From Dioscorea cayenensis subsp. rotundata (Eukaryota; Streptophyta; Magnoliopsida; Dioscoreales; Dioscoreaceae), in assembly GCF_009730915.1 (NCBI RefSeq), contig NC_052477.1, positions 24,942,578-25,006,577 on the forward strand: a stretch of DNA of 64,000 nt, written 5' to 3'. Positions 34,601 to 45,485 of the stretch are shown in pieces. The notes under the pieces are model-generated. The model saw only the letters and a list, made by a program, of their open reading frames with translations, searched no databases and was not told the DNA's origin. A program made the position numbers and the translations under genes. The stretch's first letter is position 1, and each line of letters begins with the position of its first letter.

Positions 34601-35818
34601 AATATGGAGGTTAACTTTGAAACCTCAAACTTAACTGACTTCTTGGTGGATTCCCACTGGAACCTACATTCTTTGAACTTGATGTTTGGAACACATTTAA
34701 ATCTTGAAACTATCAATTATGGAAAAATTACTCAAGACTCAAATAATTTGTTGGTTTGGTTCCCTAAGACTAAAAATAACAAACTTTCGCCTTCTATCTA
34801 TTCCCATCTTTCTAAATTGGCAGTTCATCAAGATCGATGGGATGGTGGGGTCATATCCCGGAAACTTAAAGATTGCCCCAAAGGGCTAAACATTTCCTTT
34901 GGCTTCTCTTCCATAATGGGATCAAGACCTATGACCTTTTTACATACGCCTCGATTGGGTCCTCATACTAATTGTGCTCTCGCGACTTGGTGTATGAGGG
35001 ATGCGAGCATCTCTGTATCTACGCTCGAAATCTCAACTCATATGGGAATATGTAAAAAAATATGGTGGCAAATCTTTCAATTTCAGGAATGGTTTTTCTT
35101 CTGGGAGTTGGCTTAGCCCATCTATGTCTGGTCTTGACCTCTATACACAATCGATTATTCTCATTATGACTTGGTATATCTGGAGCATCGAGATCTAGAT
35201 AAGATATTTAAAAATGAAGATTTGAATTTGCAGGTCTCTCGGCCTCCAAAGTTTGTTGCTCATACATAGAGAGTATTATTACTCTTGACATCTCGACAAG
35301 GAAGAAACCTTATCTTGAATAACTTCATGACCCTTGATAGCCCTGTTCATGGTCTTATCGCTATACGGAGCGTGAACTTTTCTATTCTTTGGAAATGGCT
35401 TTTATATATTTGATTCTAATGCCAAAATTCTTATTGCAGGTAGTTACAGATTTAGAGCATGCTCTAGTCTTGAAGCCGACACTGAGGCGATGATGACTTT
35501 TCTACACTATATGATCCAAAAACATTTGAAGGCAAAGCATCTGTTCATCACCAATGATGAGATTGTCAAATCAGTTAACCTTGGTGTTCAAACCTTCACT
35601 GTTGGAGATCGAATAGATCGATGGAGATTATCATGCAATCTTTTTGAGGTCTTTGGGAGAGGTTAAGGCATTTTACTATCCCTAAGAACCGGGCTAAAAT
35701 TGCATCCTGTCTAGCATCTCTTAGTGGGAATCTGCACAACTTATCTCTTTCCTTCCAAGGCAGAGAGCTCCCAAGATGGTTAATGAGAAATGTGCACAAG
35801 TTTGGTTTAAACTTCTAA
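31690..35818 (+). pseudogene. LINE ORF2: endonuclease, reverse transcriptase, RNase H
   Basis: The apurinic-type endonuclease starts at 31,690 with IICWNCRG, then LVETRAD, VMGDFNVV and, after a frameshift near 32,310, ASDHSPLLL. An in-frame TAG at 32,642-32,644 follows. The reverse transcriptase (from about 32,768) shows DFRPISLCNVCYKIISKILA, VKIDIEKAYDSLSW, GLRQGDPISPY and the catalytic MYADDLI at about 33,785. A region with many Trp and Cys and a stop at 35,116 precedes an RNase H-like tail, which ends with NLHNLSLSFQGRELPRWLM at about 35,730-35,790 and a stop at 35,818. So one frameshift, one nonsense codon and a broken C-terminal third are present. Confidence 0.9.
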
Positions 35819-36017
35819 TGTATCTGATCTGTCCTCTCTGTTTGTTAGCTTTAGCTTCTTATTTTTCTATCTCTGGGTTAGGCTTTGTTACATGCCCCAG
35901 TTTTGGCAGTCTTGGCTTTTTGTTTTTGTTTGTCTTTTTCTTTTCTGCAATAAATTAGCTGCTGAGCTCCTCTTTATCAAAAAAAAAACTATGAATTACA
36001 TATTGGAATAAAAACAG

Positions 36018-36345
36018 ATGTGGCATTTGTGGGATGAAAACAAAAGCTATGAGTTGGTGGATCCTTTTGCTTAAAGGTTCATATTTAACGGCGAGAAGCA
36101 ATAAAGTTGATCAAAAATAGGATTGTTGTGTGTCCAAGAGAATGTGGAAGAGAGGCCAACAATGTCTCGGTTATTCATATCTTTGAGGAAGCGGTGACCA
36201 CACCATGTTCCCAACACCCGACTGACCTCCTTCATTCATAACTTTCGGCCAAGAAACATTCAGATTCTAGCATCTTCATCAAGCTCTCGATGCGCATGCA
36301 ACCGTTGTTTACTCCGTCAATGATGTTACCAATTCGATCTCACTC
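36018..36345 (+). pseudogene. CRK pseudogene, last kinase exon
   Basis: After AAACAG the reading WHLWDENKSYELVDPF matches the start of the last CRK exon. After stops and frame changes, GLLCVQENVEERPTMS is the invariant kinase subdomain XI pattern ending in ERPTM. C-terminal-tail-like TTPC, HPTDLL and SSIFIKLSM pieces follow. This exon lies just beyond the LINE and its duplication, showing the gene ran from 16.9 to about 36.3 kb. Confidence 0.85.
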
Positions 36346-36583
36346 GCCAAGATAGACTCTCATTGGTTAAATTCTTCCTTTGCTTTCACGTTGAATTTTT
36401 TTAGTTGGTGACATCAGCTTGTTTATGTGCATCTGAGTGTTATAAAGTATATTATTTATTATCTTGTATACTAGAAATTCGATAGCGGTGGCTTGGTAAT
36501 CTACATGAGAATATACTCAGTTGAAGTGAAATTACATGTTGAGTTAAAAGAATTTTTATGGTCGGAAATGAAGCCCTACTATG

Positions 36584-39500
36584 CTTTTCTTTTTTAAAAA
36601 AAAAAAGGATAAACCACGAATTTTTTAGCAAAATAAAAAGAGTGAACAAACAATTTGAGCAAACAAACAAGGAACTACAAAAAAACATGCAAAAAAGAGA
36701 AAAAAAGCTAGACCCATAAAATGACAAAGGGAAAACAAAAGACTAGGAGTGCATCACCAGAAATGTTACATTCCTAAATCCAAAAGCAACAAAAAAAAAA
36801 ACAAACAGATGAATGACGACTGAGACGACGAAGTACACCAAGAAGCAACTGAGGTCTTTTCAGTCGAGTGAAGGAGGATCACTCTTGAGGCTGTGTAGGT
36901 GCCGAGCTGCTGGCGAGGTCAGTTGATATGGCACTCAGGAAAGCGAGAGAGCGCTTCACAGACAGAATAGCATCACTAGAGATTTGCTAGGTTGGGTCTC
37001 TAGTTGTAGAAAGTCAAGCAAGAAGTATATGAAAAATTTTAAACAAAATCGAAGCTGTAGAGAGAGAGACGTAATTAAGAATGCGGTTATTTTTTCATAG
37101 CCAAATATTTCAAAAATAGCTCTAGAAAGAAGATCCCAGAAGGAACGCTGGGTCATTTCAAAGGACGGTATCTAAGTCATCCAAACCTCTTCAATTGAAC
37201 GTGAAAGCAAATGGAAATTAAGGTTATGCATGAAGAAAGTATAAATGCGGGTAACAAAATCACATTCTAACAAAAGATGGTCCATTATTTTGAGTTTCGG
37301 TGGCATAGCACACAAGTGTTTTTCGTATTTTGGAAGTTGCAACCTTTTTTTGCAAGATTGGAAAGAGTCAAAATTTTATTTTCACTAGTGAGCCACCAAA
37401 AAAGAATAATTTTGCTTGGGCAATCCACTTTCTAAAAAAATAGAATAAAGTGGATTCGCAATCCTCCATCAATTAGGAACTTGTAAAGTGATCTGACTGA
37501 GAAAGAATTTTGCTTGCTTCCTGAGGGGGGGGGGGAGTGCAATCTGGAAGGGATTACAAGAGGGGTGGAAGATCCTTAGAGGATGTCTGACGAAAAAGGG
37601 CCTCCCGTATAGAGATATTTTCAAAAAATTGTCTGAGCGTGATCTAGGGTGCTAAACAATTGTTAAAGAGAGCAGGGCACAGGTCTTTAGAAGCTCGACC
37701 AGTTGTCGAACCAGAAGAAGGTAGTAGTACCATTATGTATTGCTTTGAGTTACAGGCTCTAAAATCATGTAGAATCAGGATGATACCTACCCAGAAAAAA
37801 GATTTGTTTCCAGGCGGAGAGTGAAAAAGTGGCCTTGGAGGTCCTCTACTAAGGTAATTTGGGTGGATAATTTTAGACTGGTACCCTTGATGTCCGATAT
37901 AAATTTTCCACCACTATTTGGCTAGCAGAGTGTTATTGAAGGAATGAAGATTGAGAATACCCCACCCACCCATCCATACTGCATGGATGGCATAACCTAT
38001 CCCATTCTACCAAGCGCATGTCTTTTGATCCCAATTCTGGTACTTTCCAAAGAAAATCTCTGCAAATCTTGTCTATCTCTTTAATTACCCAAGTGGTAAT
38101 TTGAAGACATTCATCTAGTATGTAGTAATAGTGGAGAGGACTAAATTGAGAAAAGTAAGACGACCCTAAGGGAGAGGTAATTGGTTTTCCAAGACGATAA
38201 TTTGGCTCCAACCATCAGTACTCCTAGGTAAGTAAGAGGGAGGAAATACCTTGCACAATTTAGGATTGAAGCACTAGGTTGAAACACGAAGTTTGTTGAG
38301 TATAGGAAACTCTTGTTGTAATTGATGGTAAGGCCAAAGACACCTTCAAAGAGGTAAAGGATAAGCTTGATAATAAGCAGGTTTTCTTACCCTCCCATCG
38401 AGAAAATGATAAGATCATTAGCAAATTGAAGATGACAAATGTTGCCTGAAGATCCAATTGGAACACCCAGAAAGACGTTGTTTCGAAGAGCGTTAGTGAA
38501 CATCGCACTTAGAGTATCAATTACTAGTTCGAAGAGAAAAGGGGGGAAAGGATCTCCTTGTCGCAATCCTCGTTTACAACAAATGAAGACATGTGGTTCC
38601 CTATTCACTAACACTTGAGCTTTGGAGGTGCTAAGCATGTTGAAAATCCATGAGACACAACAAGGACTAAATCCTCTAGCTGAAAGAATATCTAAGAGGA
38701 AATTCCAATCTAGTGAATCAAATGCTTTAGCAAAGTCAACTTTAAAAACATAACCTAGGAGCTTTTGCTTTTGGAGATGAAAGATTAATTCTTGGAGAAG
38801 TAATAATCTTTAATGAAGACTGATTATGAATTATCAACCATAAAGTTTATCACTTTCCCTAATCTATTAGTGAGCACTTTAGAAATAATTTTATAGGAAG
38901 AATTTTTTTAGTTGATAGGGTGAAAGTCAGAAACCTTTTCAGGTGAACTGTTTTTAGAAATCAAAACAATATGGATCCAATTGATAAGTTCTAGATTAGC
39001 CTTTCCTTCGAAGAAATCTTTGCAGAGCAAAAAAAAAAAAGTGAATTATTCACTAAGTCCCAATGTTTTTGGAAGAAAAAAACAAGGAAACCATTACCTT
39101 GGGGCTTTATCAGCACCTAAGTCAAACACTGCCTATTTAATTTCTTCTTAAGAAATGGGCTTGTCCAAGTTGGAAAGATTTACTCTTTCTTTATAACTGA
39201 ACAGATGTTGCCAGCCCAGTAGAAATCGAGAAGGCCTAGAGGTACCAAATAGAAGCCTAGTTGATCTAAATAAACCTTGCCCAAATTTTGGTTCCCCTCT
39301 ATCCAAGAACTATTGAAGCAGATTCTAGGAATAAAATTTCTGTTGCGTCTCTCATTAGCAACCGAATGAAAGAATTTTGTATTAGAATCCTCTTCTTTGA
39401 GCCAGGTGATTCTGGATCTTTTGTCTCCAATATGTTTCTTCTTTTTTTGGAGAGTATATAAATCCAAGCGTAATTATGAGACACGTTGTGACTGTGTCTA

Positions 39501-40429
39501 TAAGCTCTCTACTCTCATTGATGGTATCCAGGGAGTTTAGTTCCAAGATCAAGGCTTTTTTTGTGAACTTAAATGGAACTGAAGTTCTTGAAGGCCCATT
39601 TCTTGAGATTATCTTTCAAGAGAATGAGGTTTTTAGAAAGAATGAAGGTGCCACATCCTTGTGAGTTGGTTTTTCACCACCACTCTTGAATTAGAGGACT
39701 TAAGTGATCATTTGAGTACCAAGATTTTTCCAAGCATAAAATACGAGATCTTTGAGAGTGTGAACCCAAATCTAGACAAATGAGAGCATTGTTTGACCCA
39801 AATCTAGGCAGAGCGGATTGACTTAATATGGGAAAAACAGAGTACCAATCATGAGAAAGCAGGAATAGATCTAAATGTGTCCAAATTGGGTCTGATTGAC
39901 CATTGGTCCAGGTAAAGCCTCTACCATGAAGAGAATGGTTAGAGAGACTATGCTAATTTAGGAAATTTTGAGCCAAAGCAAGGTCACCTAAATTAGGAAA
40001 GCCTTTATCATTCATGGAGAAAATCTGTGTTAAAGTCTCCACAAAGGTCCCAATTAGTCGAACTCAATCCTTAAACAAGACGAAGTTCATTCCAAAAATC
40101 ATTTCTGATTACCGGGAATTAGGTCCATAACCAGTTGTGTAATACCAAGGAAGGTTGTCGAATCTATTTGTGAACGTTAAGGTGAGCAAAAAAAGTCTCA
40201 GAATGAATTAAAGATCCAATCCCTTTGGTACTATCTCAAGACACAATGATGCCTCCCGTGGAACCAATTGCAGGAATAAATTCAAAACAGCCAAGAAGTC
40301 TTCCACCGATCGTTCTCCAAACAAATCGATGAAGATCTTGTAGTTTGGATTCCTGTAAACAAACTATATATGTTTTCACCGAAAATAAGAAATCCCTAAC
40401 TAGGTGGCGTTTAAAGGGCTTAACTAAAC
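36584..40429 (-). mobile_element. LINE (L1-type), old and 5'-truncated
   Basis: CCCTACTATG occurs at 36,574-36,583 and 40,430-40,439, a target duplication around this minus-strand element, whose 3' tail is the mixed T/A tract at 36,585-36,605. Readable parts in minus order are an endonuclease with VCLQESKL and GSTGGIIV (about 40,360-40,230); a linker with ITWLKEEDSNTKFFHSVANE (about 39,400); reverse transcriptase with LRQGDPFPPFLFELVIDTL and FANDLIIFS, where the catalytic box is FAND instead of YADD (38,638-38,387); a LWKVPELGSKDMRLVEWDRL stretch (38,211-37,933); and a zf-RVT tail near 37,300-36,950. Every section carries stops. Confidence 0.8.
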
Positions 40430-40439
40430 CCCTACTATG

Positions 40440-41250
40440 TGATTTCCCACTTTTTATTTTTATTTGATTTTATATTTTTTTTACAAAAATGGCAAGTTGA
40501 TATTTTTTTTATTTTTATATTGTATTGTGTTTTCTATAATTTTATTTTATTTTATAAAAAAATTATGATGCTATAAATAAAAAAATTGATTTTTTATTTT
40601 TCTTACATCTCAAAGTTTGTTTTTTTTTTAAAATTGACTATAATTTTCATAATTTATAAGCAGTCAATTATTTGACCCATCTGGCAAAGCCACATTGCTA
40701 TCGCCTACCATTTGACTTATTTTTTAAAAAAAAATTATAGTCTAAATTATATTAAAAAGAGAGTAAGTACAAAAAAAATCCAAACAAGAGCCGGCATAAA
40801 ATTAAATTTTTAATTATAAAAAAATTAATAAATTGTGGAAAGATCTTAAAATAACAAAATCAATACTAATTTTTTTAAAAAAAATATTGCGCTTTATCTG
40901 TATGTTTTCTTTTTTTTTAAAAAAAAAATCTAAGCTATTTTATAGATAGAATAATGCAAATATTTATTGGTCTCATGACCATAAATTAAATGATGCATGC
41001 TTAGTAGTGTAAAAACTATTAATTTTAATTTGAAACTGTGAAGCATGAACCAACATTTTTTTCTGCCAAGCATATATTTTTTTCTGCCAAGCATGAACCA
41101 ACATTTTTTTTTTTTGGCAATTTATCTCTTTTTATGTTGATTCATCATTCTTTGGTGCTAGCTATATGAGAAACCAGTAGTCTATGTTTTCTACTATCCA
41201 ATAAAATATTAGTTTTTTGTTAACTTTATCTTCTATGCCTAACTACTCTC
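40440..41250. other. AT-rich intergenic DNA
   Basis: Long A and T runs with no coding sequence. A short duplicated phrase (AAGCATGAACCAACATTTTTTT and TTTTTTTCTGCCAAGCAT words) occurs around 41,040-41,110. Confidence 0.5.
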
Positions 41251-41253
41251 TTA

Positions 41254-41835
41254 TAGGAGTGGAAACAAGATGGGAAATCCCAGATCCTCGCAAGGACCTA
41301 CTCTAACCAGAAGGAGATTACTCGATTATGGGGGTGAGAACTAGGGCCAATTTGTCTTTATTACATGGAATGAGACTGGGAATGGGTAAGGGCTGAAAAA
41401 ACATTTCCCGTCCTATGAGATATCTAATATGATAATTGCATATTAACTATTTAACATGTTATATAATTATAGCAGGATTTTGTTCTATTCATATAAATTC
41501 AAAATTCTATATTTTGATTTATATTAATTAGCATCTAATATAGTATATATATATATATTAGGTTTTTATATGGTAGTTTGTGTTTAATTTAATGAATAAT
41601 ATGTCATGAGTATATTACCAAATATATTCATTTTAATAATTAATAATTTTTTAAAAAAAAAACTAAATTTATGAGTAGTAAGTATGAGGATGGTAAGATG
41701 ATGGCTCTCATTGGCGAGTTAAGAGTTGGGACCAAAGATTCTCCATCCCTGACCTTGGGTAGGGTGAGGGAGGGGTGGGGTAGGAAGTAGGGAAAGGGGT
41801 GGGGTAGGATGATGACTGCCTTGTTACCATCCTTA
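41254..41835. mobile_element. degenerate hAT-like nonautonomous element
   Basis: The left end TAGGAGTGGAAACAAG and the complement of the right end TAAGGATGGTAACAAG form imperfect inverted repeats. Both arms have GGGGTGGGG-type runs, a pattern common in plant hAT derivatives. Flanking octamers CTCTCTTA and CTCCCTAC agree at 5 of 8. No transposase is present. Confidence 0.4.
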
Positions 41836-41871
41836 CTCCCTACAAACATATATATATATATATATATATAT

Positions 41872-41973
41872 GATGTTAAAAAAGGAGATAATGCCAATTA
41901 AGTCATATTTTTAACATCATATTTTTAACATCATATTTTTGCCAATTAAGTCATTATCTCCTTTTTTAACATC
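41872..41973. repeat. 22-bp perfect inverted repeat (hairpin)
   Basis: GATGTTAAAAAAGGAGATAATG at 41,872-41,893 is followed 58 bases later by its exact complement at 41,952-41,973. The loop holds two more copies of TTTTTAACATCATATTTTT. It lies next to an (AT)n tract (41,848-41,870). It could be a small foldback element or a strand-switch product; no TIR superfamily was recognised. Confidence 0.6.
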
Positions 41974-42372
41974 ATATTTTTTTGCATCAAAAAAATTTGT
42001 GATGTTATTATTGCCATTGGTGTCGTTAAGCTTATCTACAGTGTGCAATGTAAGGCAATTAATTTTATTTATCTTCTAAAATGATAAAAGTTCAAAGATG
42101 AGAAAATTTCAAAAGCTTCATAAATTAAAAAATCCTCAAAATTAAAATTTGAAAACAAAAATTCATATTGAATAAGTGCTATAAACCATTGATCTCTTAC
42201 TTGCTAATACCATAGATAGACTAGCTTTGGTCTATTGTGGAGAGTTTGACTCTAAGCATTAGAGCCCAAACCCAAACATCTTTTTCCCAGTCAAATCTTT
42301 TGAAATTTTTTTAATGACAATAGCAGGGGATGTAATATTAAACCTTTCATTTAAAAATGAGCCCTACTTTTT

Positions 42373-44085
42373 AGGGCTTGTTTGGGAGAGATGAAGGAGG
42401 GGTTTATAATGAAAAGTAGGGTAGGGTAAAGTAAGAGAAATGAAGTTTTTAAGTTATACTTTGTTTGGAACAAAGGTAAGATAAATGAAAGTTACCAAAC
42501 CTGTAATATTTGGATTGAAGGTAATAAAGGGTAAGATTTTATAGTAATATTACTATAATATCTTTACAAGAAAAAAGACAGATAAGACATATAATTATGT
42601 AAAACTATCTATTGATTATATTTATCTATTGATTTTTTCCTATACTTTTCTTCATGTATTTCTATTAAATATTTATGCACTCCAAAAAAACTCCAAATAT
42701 GCAGATTTTAGAATAAACTATAGGCATTAAATGAGTACAATAACTCTACCCGCCATTGATATGCCAACATATTGCCCTCATCAATCTTCCACCTCAAAAT
42801 GATATCAGGTGTCCAAGAATCATGTGCAACAAGTTGGATGCTTACATTTCTCAAGGATGTAGTTTCTAAACTAGTTTCTAATGTACAAACTATCATATAA
42901 ACCATTTAACCTACTATCTCAAAAGATCAATTGCAGTATAACTTGAACAAAATTTTGCATCAACTTCAATAAAGCTGTGGTTTATTCACATTTAAAAAAA
43001 AAAAAAAATTTGCATCAAATAATCATCAATCCAACTAAATGTGTTAGCTCTACAAGAATTAGTTTCAATAGCATCCTGCATGAAAGAAGAACAGAAGATC
43101 ATTAGGGACATTGATGTGTAAGTTTCATGAGCTACATCAAGTTTTCCACATAAAGTAATTTACTTTGTAACTTAACTTTCGTTTTCCAACCATCTGAATG
43201 ACAAATGAGAGTGCAAAACCAAAAGGTAACAAAAATCAACACGCTTCAGTTCATCACTTGTGAGCACAAAGAAGATTTTGACAATAGCCCTCACAGAACA
43301 AAAGGCTAAGAAAGAAAATGAGGCATCGATCACAAGATATCAATAACCTAATCATCTCCATCCTTCTCAGCAACGCCAATCATGTAGTCAAGAGCCATCA
43401 TAAATCTAGTCTCCATCTCATCCACTCTCTTGCCCACCACTCCCTGTGCCACCACCTGCACCGCCGCCTTCTCTGAGTCCTCATCCATATCCATGTCTTC
43501 AAGCTAGATCAAAGAAGAGTATCAAGAGAAAAGGAAATTAGAATCACAAGGGGAAAAAAAGGCTGGCATTTGGATGAGCAATTAGACTACCAGCTTGAGC
43601 ATCTCCTGGAGGACAGAGATGACCCGGTCGTCGCCTTTGAGGAAGATCTAGTAATCCTCAGAGTCCCAACTTTCAAAGTTATCGAGAGTGGGGAAAGAGG
43701 TTCTGGCGGTGGAACCGAGCATGGAGTAGCGGAAAGAGGTGGAACCACGGAGCTTGTCAGTGGAGAAGGAGATGGATGGGATGTTGAGCAATGGTGAGGG
43801 ATGTGAGGGTGGGGTTGCAGCGAGAGAAGACGGAGTACAAAGGGAGGAGAATGGGGAGAAGAGAGCCCCGACCACCAATGTTGTCCTTTGTTTGGAGCTT
43901 GGCTCTTCAAATTGATGTAAATTTTTGAAAAGGTAAAGGTTATTTTGGTCCAAATAAAAAATAAAATCTTCTTAACACCTTAATTTGAAGGGTTGAGAAA
44001 ATGGGGTAAATGGAGGTTTTTCAAACCTTCATTTAACCCCCCTCAAACTGTACCCTTTACATAACTCTGGATCCAAACAAGGGTT
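42373..44085. mobile_element. Pack-type TIR element carrying a gene fragment
   Basis: The left edge AGGGCTTGTTTGGGAGAGAT and the complement of the right edge ACCCTTGTTTGGATCCAGAG share the (G/C)CTTGTTTGG core of many plant nonautonomous TIR elements. Within the arms, GGGTA / AAAGT words and 'gtttggaacaaaggtaag / tttcaaaccttcatttaacc' blocks are loosely complementary. Between them lies a host gene fragment (43,350-43,910, minus). I could not establish a clean target duplication, so the superfamily (Mutator, PIF/Harbinger or hAT) is open. Confidence 0.45.
43350..43910 (-). pseudogene. captured 5' fragment of a probable plastid protein gene
   Basis: Two exon-like parts on the minus strand. The first (about 43,910-43,570) encodes a Ser/Thr/Pro-rich, acid-poor leader resembling a plastid transit peptide (SSLCTPSSLAATPPSHPSPL), then SFRYSMLGSTARTSFPTLDN and, past a TAG, GDDRVISVLQEMLKL. 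The second (about 43,506-43,350) reads LEDMDMDEDSEKAAVQVVAQ, GVVGKRVDEMETRFMMALDY and MIGVAEKDGDD, then stops. The second part resembles the N-terminal half of the PEP-related development arrested 1 family (PRDA1, a plastid nucleoid protein). I recall this family from memory and cannot check it here. The in-frame TAG and the lack of downstream exons mark it as a captured fragment. Confidence 0.5.
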
Positions 44086-44494
44086 GGTTGATAACTTTAC
44101 CTTACAAAATCTCCAATAATTCTCTCCCAAGCGAGTATTAACATATTCATATGGTTAGCCTAGGACAACAAAATCCTCACAATTAAAAACCTCGCCATAA
44201 GATGTTGTAATAGGCTCTGCACCTCCATATGTATCATGTGCTTAGTTGCAATCGAAGCTGTGGAGCACCTCTTCTTTTATTGTCTGGTTGCATCATAACT
44301 TTGAAATTTCTATTGAAGTCTCCAAGGCCTTCATCCTTACCAAGATCCTTTGATAATTTTATGAGTTTTGGGAGATCTAAACTCTACAGTGCACCAAAGA
44401 AGACCAAAGACTTGTTATCCAAATCAGTTATTTGAATGTTATCTTGGATTTTTTAGCTCTAGAGTTGTTATCCAAAGCGACTTATTTTAAATAA
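44086..44494. other. intergenic DNA, possible LINE traces
   Basis: No clear gene. The stretch around 44,220-44,440 has short frames without recognisable domains. The left target duplication of the next LINE starts at 44,495. Confidence 0.35.
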
Positions 44495-44507
44495 ACTAGA
44501 GTTGGTT

Positions 44508-45472
44508 TTTCTAATAAAAAGGAGCTCAAGAGCTTTTTTATTGAAGAAGAAAAAGTTACAAAAGACAAAAAAACAAAATATAAAAAGCACGTAGAGGAAT
44601 AGCTAGAAATCAAAACCAGCATTTCTAATACACTTCATAAGCCAAAACGGAAGCTCACGATCATGAAGGAAAAGAGTAAGACAATTTAAATTGACACCAT
44701 GGATTGCAAGTTTACAAGCAGGAATAGCTAGGTAAATTTTTTTAGTAGAGTATCTAAAAACTTTTGACTCGTTTTCACTTTTGATCATTAAAACTTGATT
44801 TGTATCGATTTGGTCACTCAACTTTAATTTGATTCCAACAGGTAATAAATCAAAGATTTCAACTCCCAATTGATTATATGGTTGTCTAAAAATCCAATTC
44901 AGTCCTCCCGATGATATATTATTAAGTTTATTAGAGGTGTCCATGTCATCGAAAAAGAGTCATATTATTCATTTGGGGGCCGAAATCCATTGATTCACTA
45001 CCCAATAAAATCAAATTAAAGTTGAATGATTAAATTGATGCAAATTGAAGTTTAATGATCAAAGTGAAAATGAGCCAAAGTTTAGTGATCTACTAAAAAA
45101 TTTGCCCAAGTCTTAGGAATAAAGTGAACATAAGGATTGGCTACAGAATTTAGGATATGCTCCAAATTTGGAGATCCAGCACAAGATTGCAAGATATTAA
45201 TAACTTTAAAGGCCTCAGCATTGGTGATGAAAATGTGCTGAATCTGGAGACCTAACTGAACAACACACTCAATAGCACCTTCCAAATCAAAAAGTTTAGC
45301 AATCGCAACAGACTACGCAAGAATGGAACAAGATCCTGCAAAGGATAAAGAATAATTAGGATTAGAGCAGAAGAAACCTGCACCACTTACCTCATTTGCA
45401 ACAATCCAATGACTAGAGATGAAGAGGAATGAACGGGAATCATTGGAAAAATTATTAAGATGAAGAAGAATG
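44508..45472 (-). mobile_element. LINE 3' fragment with 13-bp target duplication
   Basis: ACTAGAGTTGGTT at 44,495-44,507 recurs at 45,473-45,485. In minus orientation the fragment holds the RNase H end of ORF2: ECVVQLGLQIQHIFITNAEA, FKVINILQSCAGSPNLEHIL and, after an internal insertion, NLNCLTLFLHDRELPFWLMK and a stop near 44,603. The 3' end (AAGCTCTTGAGCTCCTTTTT) resembles that of the 30.2-36.0-kb LINE, so both belong to related lineages. The copy is strongly 5'-truncated. Confidence 0.85.
44730..45105. mobile_element. small inverted-repeat element (MITE) nested in the LINE
   Basis: From 44,731 the sequence TAAATTTTTTTAGTAGA... is mirrored by the right end, whose complement reads GGGCAAATTTTTTAGTAGAT. 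The inverted similarity runs about 100 bp per arm (TTTTCACTTTTGATCATTAAA, ATTTG(T/C)ATC(G/A)ATTT and CAACTTTAATTTGATT). It splits the RNase H coding of the host LINE. Flanks ATAGCTAGG and AGTCTTAGG match at 6 of 9, compatible with a Mutator-type 9-bp duplication. Confidence 0.6.
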
Positions 45473-45485
45473 ACTAGAGTTGGTT

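Larger units (their letters stand above)
30187..35986 (+). mobile_element. LINE (L1-type), 5'-truncated, 5.8 kb
   Basis: The element is flanked by AACTATGAAT at 30,177-30,186 and 35,987-35,996, with an A-tract at the 3' end (from about 35,980), the signature of target-primed insertion. It opens inside ORF1 (no start codon within the element), so it is 5'-truncated. ORF1 (30,187-31,600) and ORF2 (31,690-35,818) are in L1 order, and ORF2 has endonuclease, reverse transcriptase, a zf-RVT-like stretch and RNase H. Few lesions are visible, so it is younger than the LINE at 36.6-40.4 kb. It sits in the intron before the last CRK exon. The 3' terminus (GCTGAGCTCCTCTTTATCAA) resembles that of the LINE fragment at 44.5 kb. 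Confidence 0.9.

Noticed and set aside
37500..37545. G run at about 37,527-37,535 as a functional quadruplex or regulatory site
   Set aside because: It is a single homopolymer run inside a decayed LINE, without the repeated G tracts needed.
43587..43953. Longer overlapping frames on both strands at 43.57-43.95 kb as separate genes
   Set aside because: They overlap the PRDA1-like fragment, whose exon pattern and transit-peptide-like leader explain the open reading on the minus strand; the plus-strand frame is its antisense.
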